Assembly: GCF_000719955.1 (NCBI RefSeq)
Contig: NZ_JOII01000002.1
Location: 1 to 64,000 of the forward strand
Length of the DNA stretch: 64,000 nt
Origin: Streptomyces albidoflavus
GTDB lineage: Bacteria; Actinomycetota; Actinomycetes; Streptomycetales; Streptomycetaceae
Direction of reading: 5' to 3'
Shown here: positions 26,548 through 35,852 of the stretch, in pieces
Numbering within the stretch: the stretch's first letter is position 1
Layout of the letters: each line of letters starts with the position of its first letter
The notes under the pieces: generated by a model
The model's database searches: none
What the model saw: only the letters and a program-made list of their open reading frames with translations
Told to the model about the DNA's origin: nothing
Translations under genes and position numbers: made by a program

Positions 26548-28053
26548 ATGGATGCCTTCAACTCCCTGATCGACGGGTTCGGCACCGCCCTCACCCCGCT
26601 CAACCTGCTCTGGGCCGCCGTCGGCGTCCTGCTCGGCACCGCCATCGGCGTCCTGCCGGGCATCGGCCCCGCGATGGCGGTGGCCCTGCTGCTGCCCGTC
26701 ACCTACGGCCTCGACCCGACCGGCGCCTTCATCATGTTCGCCGGGATCTACTACGGCGCGATGTTCGGCGGCTCGACCACCTCCATCCTGCTCAACACCC
26801 CCGGCGAGTCCGCCGCCGTGGTCGCCGCCATGGAGGGCAACCCCATGGCCAAGGCCGGCCGGGGTTCCCAGGCTCTCGCGGCCGCCGCCATCGGCCACTT
26901 CGCCGGTGGCATGATCGGCACGCTCCTGCTGGTCGCGCTCGCCCCGACCGTGGCGAGCCTGGCCGTCGACATCGGCGCCCCCGACTACCTGGCGATCATG
27001 GTGCTGGCCTTCATCGCCGTCACCTCCGTCCTCGGCTCCTCCCGGGTACGCGGCCTGGCCTCGCTCCTCATCGGCCTCACCATCGGCCTGGTCGGCCTCG
27101 ACCAGATGACGGGCCAGCAGCGCCTGACCTTCGGCTCGCTCCAGCTGGCCGACGGCGTGGACGTGGTCATCGTCGCGGTCGGGCTCTTCGCCATCGGCGA
27201 GGCCCTGTGGGTCGCCGCCCACCTGCGCCGCACCAGCGCCGAGGCCATCCCGGTCGGCCGCCCCTGGCTCGGCCGCGAGGACCTCAAGCGCACCTGGAAG
27301 CCGTGGCTGCGCGGGCCGTTCATCGGTTTCCCGTTCGGCGCGATCCCGGCCGGCGGCGCGGAGATCCCGACCTTCCTGTCGTACGTGGGCGAGAAGCGGC
27401 TCTCCAAGCACAAGGAGGAGTGGGGCAAGGGCGCCATCGAGGGCGTGGCGGGCCCCGAGTCGGCCGCCTCCGCCTCGGCCGCCGGCACCCTCGTCTCGAT
27501 GCTGACCCTGGGGCTGCCGACCACCGCCGTCGCCGCCGTCATGCTCGCCGCCTTCCAGCAGTACGGCATCCAGCCGGGCCCGCTGCTCTTCGAACGCGAA
27601 CCCGAGCTGGTGTGGGGCCTGATCGCCTCGCTCTTCGTCGGCATGGTGCTGCTGCTCGCCCTCAACCTGCCGCTCGCCCCGGTCTGGGCCAAGCTGCTGC
27701 GCATCCCCCGCCCCTACCTCTACGCCGGCATCCTCTTCTTCGCGGCGGTCGGCGCCTACGCGGTCGGCGGCGAGTCGGTCGACCTGGTGATCCTGCTGGT
27801 CATCGGCCTGATCGGGTTCGGCATGCGGCGGTACGGGCTGCCGGTGCTGCCCGCCGTCATCGGCGTCATCCTCGGCCCGGCCGCCGAGCAGCAGCTGCGC
27901 CGCGCCCTGCAGATCAGCGACGGCAGCGTCTCCGGCCTGGTCAACACCCCGTTCTCCGTGACCGTCTACGCCCTGATCCTGCTGATCCTGGCCTGGCCCC
28001 TGCTCCGCAAGCTGCTCCCCGCCCGCTCGCGCCCCCCGGTCCGCCAGGACTGA
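26548..28053 (+). CDS. tctA: Tripartite tricarboxylate transporter large subunit TctA
   Basis: A 501-residue polytopic protein with about 12 membrane helices. Family motifs are [20 protein letters not shown] near 35, [18 protein letters not shown] near 70-85 and a mirrored [18 protein letters not shown] near 265. It uses the ion gradient to drive tricarboxylate uptake. It starts one base after tctB. A strong hairpin ends the operon at 28067-28110. Confidence 0.94.
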   Translation: MDAFNSLIDGFGTALTPLNLLWAAVGVLLGTAIGVLPGIGPAMAVALLLPVTYGLDPTGAFIMFAGIYYGAMFGGSTTSILLNTPGESAAVVAAMEGNPMAKAGRGSQALAAAAIGHFAGGMIGTLLLVALAPTVASLAVDIGAPDYLAIMVLAFIAVTSVLGSSRVRGLASLLIGLTIGLVGLDQMTGQQRLTFGSLQLADGVDVVIVAVGLFAIGEALWVAAHLRRTSAEAIPVGRPWLGREDLKRTWKPWLRGPFIGFPFGAIPAGGAEIPTFLSYVGEKRLSKHKEEWGKGAIEGVAGPESAASASAAGTLVSMLTLGLPTTAVAAVMLAAFQQYGIQPGPLLFEREPELVWGLIASLFVGMVLLLALNLPLAPVWAKLLRIPRPYLYAGILFFAAVGAYAVGGESVDLVILLVIGLIGFGMRRYGLPVLPAVIGVILGPAAEQQLRRALQISDGSVSGLVNTPFSVTVYALILLILAWPLLRKLLPARSRPPVRQD

Positions 28054-28066
28054 CGCGCACCACCCC

Positions 28067-28110
28067 GCAGCGGCCCGCCCGGTGACCTCGCGCACCGGGC
28101 GGGCCGCTGC
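28067..28110 (+). terminator. 18-bp terminator hairpin after tctA
   Basis: The arms 28067-28084 and 28093-28110 form a perfect 18-bp stem with an eight-base loop, 14 bases after the tctA stop. Confidence 0.85.
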
Positions 28111-28201
28111 GTGCGCGGGGCAGGGGCGGTCCCGCGCGGCCACGTTGCGCAAGCGTGACCCGACGCCCTCTCGCCTTGCGGTCAGCCCTGCCCCAGGGTG
28201 A

Positions 28202-28228
28202 TGTATGCGCTTCCTGTAAGCGCATACA
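28202..28228. promoter_or_regulatory. Perfect inverted repeat operator
   Basis: TGTATGCGCTT and AAGCGCATACA (28202-28212 with 28218-28228) form a perfect 11-bp inverted repeat with a five-base spacer. It is the only relatively AT-rich site in the gap and lies about 130 bases before the glycoamylase-like gene. It probably binds a dimeric repressor of the LacI or GntR class. No such regulator gene is adjacent. Confidence 0.6.
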
Positions 28229-28354
28229 AAGGGATGGCAGCTCCCTGCGGCGCGGGGGCCACCGCTACCTGACGGACGGTGGCACCCGCACCGCCCCCTC
28301 CTGCCCGAGCGCTCCCCCCACCGCCACCGACGCCCCTTCCCCGAGAGGTTTCCG

Positions 28355-29812
28355 ATGGACCGCCGCACCTTTCTCACCGCCGCCGGAACCGGCGCCGCCG
28401 CCCTCACCTGCGGGGGTCTCGCCGCCCCTGCCGCCGCCGCTCCGGCCGGCGGCGACCTCCGGCTCCTGGGCTGGTTCCGCGACACCTACCGGTCGCTGGA
28501 GGCGATGACGACCGAGTTCGGCCTGACCGCCGACAAGGCCGACCTCAGCGGGGCGGCGCCGGTCGTCTCCCGCCAGACCTCGCCGACCAACATCGGCTGC
28601 GGGCTGTGGTCGGCGGTGGCGGCCGCGGGGCTCGGCGTGACCGGCGAGAGCGCGATGATCCGCTCGCTGGAACGCACCGTGCGGGCGGTCGAGCGGCTGG
28701 AGCGCCACCACGGCTTCTGGCTCAACTGGTACGACGCCCACGACGGTTCGGTCCTCACCGAGTGGCCCGGCACCGGGGAGCCGGTCCGCCCGTTCCTCTC
28801 CTCCGTCGACAACGCCTGGCTCGTCACCGGCCTGCGGATCGCCGCCGACGCCGCCCCCGCGCTGCGGCCCCGGATCGCCCGCATCCTGGAGGCCGCCGAC
28901 TGGTCGTACTTCTACACGCCCTACGACCCCGCCGACCCCGTGGCCGGCCCCGGCCAGCTGCGCGGCGGCGCCTGGACCGACACCGGGGAGTTCACCGAGC
29001 ACCACTACGGCGCCCTCAACACCGAGACGCGCATGGCCAGTTACCTCGGCATCGCGGACGGCTCCCTGCCCGCCGAGCACTACTGGCGCCTGCTGCGCAC
29101 CATGCTGCCCGAGCACGAGCAGGAGCAGCCGCCCGGCGGCGCGTACGTCACGATGGACGGCGTCCGCGTCTGGCAGGGGCACTACACCCACCGCGGCCGG
29201 AAGGTGGTCCCGAGCTGGGGCGGCTCCCTGTTCGAGGCGCTGATGGTGCCGCTCTTCGTCCCCGAGGCCCGCTGGTCGCCCCGCTCCTGGGGCCTCAACC
29301 ACCGGCGGTACGTGCGCGGCCACATCGACCACGGCCTGCGCGAGGCCCGGTACGGCTACTGGGGCTTCTCGCCCGCCAACGTGCCCGAGGGCGGCTACCA
29401 GGAGTACGGCGTCGACGCGCTCGGCATGCAGGTGGACGGCTACGCCTCCAACACCGACCGCACCCACACCACCCACGGCGCGCCCCTCCCGCCGCCCTCG
29501 GCCTTCACCAACGGCGTGGTCACCCCGCACGCCTCCTTCCTCGCCCTGCCCTACGCCCCGCGCGAGGCCGTCGCCAACCTGCGCGGTCTCGCCCGCGACT
29601 TCGGCGCGTACCACGAGGGGTACGGCTTCCGGGACTCGGTCAACGTGGACACCGGCCGGGTCAGCGACTTCGTCCTCGCCCTCGACCAGGGCATGATCGC
29701 GGCCTCCCTGGCCCAGGCCCTGCGCCCCGGCCTGCTCCAGCGCCCGTTCCGCAGCGGAGGTTTCCACTCCCGGCTGCGCCCGCTCCTGGCGGCGGAGCGC
29801 TTCAGCCTCTGA
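28355..29812 (+). CDS. Tat-exported glycoamylase-like hydrolase
   Basis: A 485-residue secreted protein. It has a twin-arginine signal MDRRTFLTAAG followed by a hydrophobic Ala-rich stretch. The mature part resembles the glycoamylase (PF10091-type) alpha/alpha-barrel: GFWLNWYDAHDG, SSVDNAWLVTGL, RMASYLGIADG, PSWGGSLFEALMVPL and a late HASFLALPYAPREAVANL. These enzymes act on glucans, including beta-1,2-glucan. A regulatory palindrome lies upstream. The exact substrate is unknown. Confidence 0.83.
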   Translation: MDRRTFLTAAGTGAAALTCGGLAAPAAAAPAGGDLRLLGWFRDTYRSLEAMTTEFGLTADKADLSGAAPVVSRQTSPTNIGCGLWSAVAAAGLGVTGESAMIRSLERTVRAVERLERHHGFWLNWYDAHDGSVLTEWPGTGEPVRPFLSSVDNAWLVTGLRIAADAAPALRPRIARILEAADWSYFYTPYDPADPVAGPGQLRGGAWTDTGEFTEHHYGALNTETRMASYLGIADGSLPAEHYWRLLRTMLPEHEQEQPPGGAYVTMDGVRVWQGHYTHRGRKVVPSWGGSLFEALMVPLFVPEARWSPRSWGLNHRRYVRGHIDHGLREARYGYWGFSPANVPEGGYQEYGVDALGMQVDGYASNTDRTHTTHGAPLPPPSAFTNGVVTPHASFLALPYAPREAVANLRGLARDFGAYHEGYGFRDSVNVDTGRVSDFVLALDQGMIAASLAQALRPGLLQRPFRSGGFHSRLRPLLAAERFSL

Positions 29813-29820
29813 GCGGCACC

Positions 29821-29853
29821 CCGCCCCGGACGCGGCGCTGGCGTCCGGGGCGG
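29821..29853 (+). terminator. Hairpin after glycoamylase-like gene
   Basis: A 13-bp perfect stem (29821-29833 with 29841-29853) starts eight bases after the preceding stop and ends before the VOC gene's ribosome site. Confidence 0.7.
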
Positions 29854-29874
29854 GGAGAGGGAAAGATCACCGGC

Positions 29875-30252
29875 ATGGTCTCAGTGGTGCAGAACGTGGC
29901 GATCAACTGTGCGGACGCGTACGCGCTGGCGCGGTTCTGGAGCGAGGTGACCGGGCGTCCGCTGGACGCGGCGGACCGGCCGGGTGACCCGGAGGTGCAG
30001 GTGACCCTGGCGGAGGGCAGCCCGGCCCTCTACTTCCACCAGGTGCCCGAGCCCAAGACGGTCAAGAACCGGCTCCACCTGTGCCTGCGTCCCGAGACCA
30101 CGCGCGAGCAGGAGGTGGAGCGGCTGCTGGGGATCGGCGCGACGCTCGTCGCCGACCGCCGCGAGGCCGACGGCGCGGGCTGGGCGGTCCTCGCCGACCC
30201 CGAGGGCAACGAGTTCTGCGTGCTGCGCAGCGCCTCCGACCGGGCCGCTTAG
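29875..30252 (+). CDS. VOC-superfamily (glyoxalase-like) protein
   Basis: A 125-residue vicinal-oxygen-chelate fold protein. It has the paired beta-alpha-beta pattern QNVAINCADAYALARFWSEVTG and GAGWAVLADPEGNEFCVL, the second being the typical metal-ligand Glu segment. GAGAGGGAAAG precedes the ATG at 29875. The group includes dioxygenases, glyoxalases and drug-binding proteins. Nothing here defines the substrate. Confidence 0.85.
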   Translation: MVSVVQNVAINCADAYALARFWSEVTGRPLDAADRPGDPEVQVTLAEGSPALYFHQVPEPKTVKNRLHLCLRPETTREQEVERLLGIGATLVADRREADGAGWAVLADPEGNEFCVLRSASDRAA

Positions 30253-30484
30253 GCATTTCCTCAGGCCGCGCGGCCGGACCCCGCCTGTAGGAAGCGACGA
30301 AGATCGTGTGGCGTCCGGGGCGCGGTTTCAGGTCTTCCACGCCTGGTTGTCCGTGGTCCCCGGGCTGTCTACTCCTGGTACGCGGTACGACGGCGCCCGG
30401 CGCGTCGCAGTGCCCCTCCCCCGGGCGCAGGGAGGCGGCACCTCGTGCCCGGCCCTGCCTCGTCACCAGGACGGAGACCTCCCG

Positions 30485-32800
30485 ATGTCCCACCCGACCT
30501 CCCCCGCCCGCACCTCCCAGCGACTCGACGAAGCCGTCACCGGGGGGATCGGGGACAGCCCGCTGCGCCCGGACAGCACTCTGAAGGTCACCGGGGAGTA
30601 CGCCTACTCCTCCGACCTGTGGGCCGAGGACATGCTCTGGGGCTCCACCCTGCGCAGCCCCCATCCCTACGCCCGGATCAGCTCCCTGGACATCTCGGAG
30701 GCGCTGAAGCAGCCCGGTGTGCACGCGGTCCTGACCCACCAGGACGTGCCGGGCGAGAACGTCTACGGCCTGAAGGTCTCCGACACCCCGGTCCTCGCCG
30801 AGGACATCGTCCGCTACCAGGGTGAGCCCGTGGCCCTGGTCGCCGCCGACCACCCCGAGACCGCGCGCCGGGCGCTGGCCAAGATCGTCGTGGAGTACGA
30901 GGTCCTGGAGCCGGTCACCGACCCCGAGCGGGCCGCGCACGACGACACCCTCCCGAAGCTGCACCCCGAGGGCAACATCGTCCGCTACCAGCCGGTCGTC
31001 AAGGGCGACCCGGAGGCCGAGGCGGAGGTCGTGGTCTCCGACGTGTACACCATGGGCATGCAGGACCAGGCGTTCCTGGGGCCGGAGTCCGGGCTGGCGA
31101 TCCCCGACGAGGACGGCGGCGTCGACCTCTTCCTCGCCACCCAGTGGCTCCACGTCGACCAGCGGCAGACGGCCCACGCCCTCGGCCTCCCGCTGGAGAA
31201 GGTCCGCTTCACCATGTCCGGCGTGGGCGGCGCCTTCGGCGGCCGCGAGGACCTCTCCATGCAGATCCACTGCTGCATGCTGGCCCTGCACACCGGCCGG
31301 CCCGTGAAGATGGTCTACAACCGGCTGGAGTCCTTCTACGGCCACGTCCACCGCCACCCCGCGAAGATGTACTACGAGCACGGCGCCACCAAGGACGGCA
31401 AGCTCGTCTACGTGAAGGCGCGGATGTACTTCGACGGCGGCGCGTACGCCTCGAAGACCCCCGTCGTCGTCTCCAACGCCACCTCGCTCGGCACCGGCCC
31501 CTACGTGGTGCCCAACGTCAGGATCGAGGGCTGGGGGCTGTACACCAACAACCCGCCCTGCGGCGCGATGCGCGGCCTCGGCGCGGTGCAGCCCGCCTTC
31601 GCCTACGAACTCCAGATGGACAAGCTGGCGGCCGCCCTGGAGATGGACCCGGTCCGGCTGCGCCGGCTCAACGCCGTCGAGGAGGGGGACTCCCTGCACA
31701 CCGGGCAGGTGCTCGACTCCCCCGCCCCCGTCGCCGAACTCCTCGCCCGTCTGGAGCGGATGCCGCTGCCGCCCGAGTCCACCGACCTCCCCCGGGACGT
31801 CCGCACGCTGCCCGGCGGGCTCTCCAACACCTCGCACGGCGAGGGCGTGGTCCGGGGCGTCGGCTACAGCGTGATCATCAAGAACGTCTCCTACGCGGAG
31901 GGGGTGGACGACTACTCCACCGCGCGGGTGCGCCTGGAGGTGATCGGGGGTGCGCCGGTCGCGCTGGTCCACACCGCCGCGGCCGAGGTCGGCCAGGGGC
32001 TGATCACCGTGCACCAGCAGATCGCCCGCACCGAACTGGGCGTGGAGCGGGTGACGATCCACCCGGCGGACACCAACATCGGTGACGCCGGGTCGAGTTC
32101 GGCCTCGCGCCAGACGTACATCACCGGCGGCGCCGTCCGCGAGGCGTGCACGGCCGTGCGGGAGGCGGTCTTCGAGCGGGTGGCGCGGCGTTTCGGCGAG
32201 GACCCGGCCGGGCTCTCCCTGGCCGGCGGCAAGGTGGTGTGCGCCTCCGGCGCCGTCCTCGACCTCGTGGAGGTCCTGGGCGAGGAGCCGGTCGAGGAGA
32301 CCCGCGAGTACCACCACCTGCAGACGTACAAGATGGACCCGGTCACCGGGCAGAGCCGGCGCGTCCACGTCCAGCACGCCTACGCCGCGCACCGCGCCGT
32401 CGTGGAGGTCGACACCGAACTGGGCCTGGTCAAGGTCATTCAGCTCGACTGCGCCCAGGACGTCGGCAAGGCGGTCAACCCGGACGCAGTCGTCGGGCAG
32501 ATCCAGGGCGGGTCGACCCAGGGGCTCGGACTGGCCGTCATGGAGGAGATCAAGGTCAAGGACGGCAAGATCCGCAACCCCTCCTTCACCGACTACCTGA
32601 TCCCGACCATCCTCGACACCCCGCCCATGCGCATCGAGGTCCTGGAGCGTGCCGACCCGCACTCCCCCTACGGCGTACGCGGGGTCGGCGAGCCGCCCAC
32701 CATCTCGGCCACGCCCGCCGTCGTCAACGCCATCCGCAACGCCACCGGGCTGAACCTCACCCACACCCCGGTCTCCCCCGAGCAGCTCTGCGGCTCCTGA
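30485..32800 (+). CDS. Xanthine dehydrogenase molybdopterin-binding subunit
   Basis: A 771-residue molybdenum hydroxylase large subunit. The layout matches the family: ald_xan_dh a/b hammerhead near the start (KVTGEYAYSSDL, LRSPHPYARI), cofactor-binding GVGGAFGGRED near 240, GAMRGLGAVQ near 360, and the catalytic Glu in YGVRGVGEPPTIS at the end. GGAG precedes the ATG at 30485. The FAD and [2Fe-2S] subunits that normally stand beside it are absent in this window. With the adjacent guanine deaminase it suggests purine (xanthine) catabolism. Confidence 0.9.
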   Translation: MSHPTSPARTSQRLDEAVTGGIGDSPLRPDSTLKVTGEYAYSSDLWAEDMLWGSTLRSPHPYARISSLDISEALKQPGVHAVLTHQDVPGENVYGLKVSDTPVLAEDIVRYQGEPVALVAADHPETARRALAKIVVEYEVLEPVTDPERAAHDDTLPKLHPEGNIVRYQPVVKGDPEAEAEVVVSDVYTMGMQDQAFLGPESGLAIPDEDGGVDLFLATQWLHVDQRQTAHALGLPLEKVRFTMSGVGGAFGGREDLSMQIHCCMLALHTGRPVKMVYNRLESFYGHVHRHPAKMYYEHGATKDGKLVYVKARMYFDGGAYASKTPVVVSNATSLGTGPYVVPNVRIEGWGLYTNNPPCGAMRGLGAVQPAFAYELQMDKLAAALEMDPVRLRRLNAVEEGDSLHTGQVLDSPAPVAELLARLERMPLPPESTDLPRDVRTLPGGLSNTSHGEGVVRGVGYSVIIKNVSYAEGVDDYSTARVRLEVIGGAPVALVHTAAAEVGQGLITVHQQIARTELGVERVTIHPADTNIGDAGSSSASRQTYITGGAVREACTAVREAVFERVARRFGEDPAGLSLAGGKVVCASGAVLDLVEVLGEEPVEETREYHHLQTYKMDPVTGQSRRVHVQHAYAAHRAVVEVDTELGLVKVIQLDCAQDVGKAVNPDAVVGQIQGGSTQGLGLAVMEEIKVKDGKIRNPSFTDYLIPTILDTPPMRIEVLERADPHSPYGVRGVGEPPTISATPAVVNAIRNATGLNLTHTPVSPEQLCGS

Positions 32801-32832
32801 CCGCGTCGGCCCCCTCTCCCGAAGGAAGAACG

Positions 32833-33339
32833 ATGACCCTCACCCACGCCCAGGAAGACGGCGTCCGCGCCCTGGAACGCGCCTGGATGGAGCAGGCGAT
32901 ATCCCTGGCCACCGACAGCGCGCGCAGCGGCGGCGGCCCGTTCGGCGCCCTGATCGCCAAGGACGGCCAGGTCGTCGCCACCGGCCACAACCAGGTCACC
33001 GCCACCCTGGACCCCTCCGCGCACGCCGAGGTCAGCGCGATCCGCGCCGCCTGCAAGGAGCTGAACACCTTCTCCCTCGCGGGCTGCGTCCTCATCACCT
33101 CCTGCGAGCCGTGCCCGATGTGCCTCTCGACCGCCCTGTGGGCCCGCGTCGACCGCCTCGTCTACGCGGCCGACCGGCACGACGCCGCCGTGGCCGGCTT
33201 CGACGACCGCGCCTTCTACGACCTGTTCGACAAGAAGCCGCAGGCCGACTGGCCCCTGGAGGTCGCCCACCTGGACCTCCCCGACCGGACCCGGCCGTTC
33301 GACACGTGGGTGGCGAAGGGGGACCGGGTGGAGTACTGA
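32833..33339 (+). CDS. Guanine deaminase-like nucleoside deaminase
   Basis: A 168-residue zinc deaminase of the cytidine/deoxycytidylate fold. The catalytic HAEVSAIR lies near 56-63 and PCPMC near 84-88. The YDLFDKKPQADW segment matches bacterial GuaD more than TadA. It would convert guanine to xanthine, the substrate of the preceding xanthine dehydrogenase-like subunit, and follows that gene by 32 bases with GAAGGAAG as ribosome site. Confidence 0.88.
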   Translation: MTLTHAQEDGVRALERAWMEQAISLATDSARSGGGPFGALIAKDGQVVATGHNQVTATLDPSAHAEVSAIRAACKELNTFSLAGCVLITSCEPCPMCLSTALWARVDRLVYAADRHDAAVAGFDDRAFYDLFDKKPQADWPLEVAHLDLPDRTRPFDTWVAKGDRVEY

Positions 33340-33356
33340 CGGGGCGTCCGCCGGGT

Positions 33357-33387
33357 GGGCCGGGCCCGGCTCAGGCCGGGCCGGCCC
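33357..33387. terminator. Hairpin between convergent guaD-like and nagB
   Basis: The arms 33357-33370 and 33375-33387 form a GC-rich stem with one bulge around a TCAG loop, placed between the convergent genes. Confidence 0.65.
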
Positions 33388-33392
33388 GTCCG

Positions 33393-34178
33393 TCAGATGC
33401 CCTGCCAGGCCGGCTTGGCCGCGAAGGCGGAGCGGAAGTAGGCGGCCAGTTCCAGGCGCGAGGCCGCTGCCTCGTCGGCGACGACGGTGGCGTGCGGGTG
33501 GAGTTGGAGGGCGGAGGACGGGCATCTCGCGGTGAGCGGTCCTTCGACCGTCGCCGCCACCGCCTCGGCCTTGGCCTCGCCGGTGGCTAGGAGGACCAGG
33601 TGGCGCGCGTCCAGGATGGTGCCGACGCCCTGGGTGAGGACGTGGCGCGGCACCCGGCCGGGGTCGCCGCCGAAGAAGCGGGCGTTGTCGGCGCGGGTCC
33701 GCTCGGTGAGCGTCTTGAGCCGGGTCCGCGAGGAGAGCGACGAACAGGGCTCGTTGAAGCCGATGTGGCCGTCGGTGCCAATCCCCAGGAGTTGCAGGTC
33801 CACTCCGCCGGCGGCGGCGAGCGCCCGCTCGTACGCGGCGCAGGCCGCGGCGGGGTCGTCGGCGCTCCCGTCGGGTCCGAGGAAGGAGTCCGCCGCTATG
33901 CCCAGGGGCTCCAGCACCTGGCGGGCGAGGACCGAGCGGTAGGACTCGGGGTGCCCGGGCGGGAGTCCGGCGTACTCGTCCAGCTGGGCGATCCGGGCGC
34001 GGGAGAGGTCCGCCTCGCCGCGCCGGGCCATGGCCGCGAGCGCCTCGTAGACCGGGAGCGGGGTCGAGCCGGTGGCGACGCCGATCAGGGCGTCGGGTCT
34101 GCGGGCGAGCAGCCGGGCGACGGCCTCGGCCACGAGGGCGCCGCCCGCCTCGGCGTCCTCGACGATGACAACTTCCAT
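33393..34178 (-). CDS. nagB: Glucosamine-6-phosphate deaminase
   Basis: A 261-residue deaminase that converts glucosamine-6-phosphate to fructose-6-phosphate and ammonia. Family segments are GVATGSTPLPVYEAL near 33-47, ARIAQLDEYAGLPPGH and the catalytic GIGTDGHIGFNEP near 130-142. It is the last gene of a minus-strand unit nanA-like, ROK, nanE, nagB, the final step of sialic acid breakdown. NagA, which should act before it, is not in this window. Confidence 0.95.
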   Translation of the reverse strand: MEVVIVEDAEAGGALVAEAVARLLARRPDALIGVATGSTPLPVYEALAAMARRGEADLSRARIAQLDEYAGLPPGHPESYRSVLARQVLEPLGIAADSFLGPDGSADDPAAACAAYERALAAAGGVDLQLLGIGTDGHIGFNEPCSSLSSRTRLKTLTERTRADNARFFGGDPGRVPRHVLTQGVGTILDARHLVLLATGEAKAEAVAATVEGPLTARCPSSALQLHPHATVVADEAAASRLELAAYFRSAFAAKPAWQGI

Positions 34179-34221
34179 GCTGGTTCCACCGGTTCGTGAG
34201 TCGGTCGGGTGTGCCGGGCGG

Positions 34222-34908
34222 TCAGGGCGTGAGACCCGCCGCGAACAGCCGGGTCAGGGCGGTGGGGGCGGTGATCGCGGTACCCACCACCACGCTGGTG
34301 GCGCCCGCCGCCAGCGCCGCGGCGGCCTGCTCCGGGGTGGCGATCCGTCCCTCCGCGACGACGGGGACCTCGACGGACCGGGCCAGTGCGGCGACCAGTT
34401 CCAGGTCGGGCAGGGTCTGCCGGGGAGAGCCCGGTGCGTAGCCGGAGAGGGTCGTGGAGACGAGGTCGGCGCCCTGGGCGGCGGCCTCGCGTCCCTCGTC
34501 GGCCGTCGCGACGTCGGCCATGACGAGCCCGCCGCCCGCGTGGACGGCGGCGACCAGGTCGGCGAAGGTACTGCCGTCGGGGCGCGGGCGGGCGGTGGCG
34601 TCGGCCGCGACGATCGCCGCCCCGGCGTCCACGAGGGCGAGGGCGTGGCGGACGGTCGGGGTGATGTAGACGCCCGTGTCGCCGTCCTTCCAGAGGCCGA
34701 TCACGGGGAGGTCCACGGCGGCGGCGGTGGCCGCGACGACCTCCGGTTCGTTGACCCGGACCGCCGCCGCGCCGCCCGCCTGCGCGGAGCGGGCCATGCG
34801 GACCAGCGTGCCGGTGTCGCGCATCGGGTCGCCGGGCGGGGCCTGGCAGGAGACGATCAGGCGGCCGGTCAGGGCGGTGAGCGGGGAGGCGGGCCGGCGG
34901 GGTGTCAT
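34222..34908 (-). CDS. nanE: N-acetylmannosamine-6-phosphate 2-epimerase
   Basis: A 228-residue (beta/alpha)8 NanE enzyme. Motifs are LIVSCQAPPGDPMRDT near 18-31, PVIGLWKDGDTGVYITPT and VMADVATADEGREAAAQGAD. It converts ManNAc-6-P to GlcNAc-6-P. The ATG overlaps the ROK kinase stop by four bases. Presence between kinase and lyase genes confirms the sialic acid context. Confidence 0.94.
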   Translation of the reverse strand: MTPRRPASPLTALTGRLIVSCQAPPGDPMRDTGTLVRMARSAQAGGAAAVRVNEPEVVAATAAAVDLPVIGLWKDGDTGVYITPTVRHALALVDAGAAIVAADATARPRPDGSTFADLVAAVHAGGGLVMADVATADEGREAAAQGADLVSTTLSGYAPGSPRQTLPDLELVAALARSVEVPVVAEGRIATPEQAAAALAAGATSVVVGTAITAPTALTRLFAAGLTP

Positions 34909-35852
34909 GACGGGGCTCCGGTGGTGGCGGCGTGGGTCGGGGGCAGGGCGCGGGCCAGGGCTGCCGCGCCGAGGACGGCGGCGTCGGCCCCGGCGAGCGG
35001 CGGGGCGGGGCGCAGTCCGCGCAGGGGTGGCATGAGTTCGGCGGTGAAGGCGTCGCGGAGGGCGTCCTGGTAGAGCGGGCCGATGTGCGGTACGCCGCCG
35101 GCGACGACGACGCGGTGCGGGGCGAGCAGGTTGGCGAGGCCGCCCAGGGCGCGGCCGGCGGCCCGGGCGCCGTGGGTGATCGCCGAGGTGGCGTGCGGGT
35201 CGCCGTGGGCCGCGCGTGCGGCGACGGTGTGCAGGGACGGGGCGGGTTCGCCGCTGGTGCGCCGGTAGTGCGCGGTGATGGCGGGCCCGGCCGCGACGGC
35301 CTCCAGGTGGCCGGTCGCGCCGCAGGTGCAGGGCAGTCCGGCCGCCTCGGGGCTGGGGAGGTGGCCGAGGTGCCCGGCGACGCCGGCGGTGCCGTGGAGC
35401 AGCCGGCCCGAGGTGGCGACGGCGCCGCCCACCCCGGTGCCGACGGCGGCGTACAGCAGGACGGCCTCGCCGGGCAGCGTCGCCAGTTCGGTCGCGGCGG
35501 CGGCACGGACGTCGTTGTCGCAGGCGACGGGGAGCCCGGTACGGGCGGTGAGGCCCGGCCCGAGCGCGGTGCCGGCCCAGCCGTGGATGGTGTCGGTGGC
35601 GCTGACCACGGTCCCGGTGGCCGGGTCGATCACTCCGGCGGCGGCCACCCCGATCGCGGTGGCCCCGGCCGCCCCGACGGCGCGGGCGGCGAACGCGAGG
35701 GCGTCGAGGACGGCTGCCGGGCCGCGTGTCGCCGGGGTGGGGTCGGTGCGCCGGGTGAGGACGGTGCCGTCGGGCGCGACCAGGGCGGCGGCGATCTTGG
35801 TGCCGCCCAGGTCGAGGCCGACCACCGGGCCCGGGTGGTGCGGGGCCGTCAT
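34905..35852 (-). CDS. nanK: ROK-family kinase, likely N-acetylmannosamine kinase
   Basis: A 315-residue ROK kinase. The ATP-binding GLDLGGTKIAAALV lies near 12-25 and the sugar-binding CDNDVRAAA near 118. The zinc-binding ROK motif is altered: CTCGATGHLEA has His where most family members have the third Cys (CxCGxxGC). The role as ManNAc kinase is inferred from position between nanE and a sialate lyase-like gene. Start and stop overlap both neighbours by four bases. Confidence 0.85.
   Translation of the reverse strand: MTAPHHPGPVVGLDLGGTKIAAALVAPDGTVLTRRTDPTPATRGPAAVLDALAFAARAVGAAGATAIGVAAAGVIDPATGTVVSATDTIHGWAGTALGPGLTARTGLPVACDNDVRAAAATELATLPGEAVLLYAAVGTGVGGAVATSGRLLHGTAGVAGHLGHLPSPEAAGLPCTCGATGHLEAVAAGPAITAHYRRTSGEPAPSLHTVAARAAHGDPHATSAITHGARAAGRALGGLANLLAPHRVVVAGGVPHIGPLYQDALRDAFTAELMPPLRGLRPAPPLAGADAAVLGAAALARALPPTHAATTGAPS

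Larger units (their letters stand above)
28054..28354. other. 301-bp intergenic region after tctA
   Basis: This gap holds the tctA terminator hairpin (28067-28110) and an 11-bp perfect inverted repeat at 28202-28228. No other gene is evident. Confidence 0.7.
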
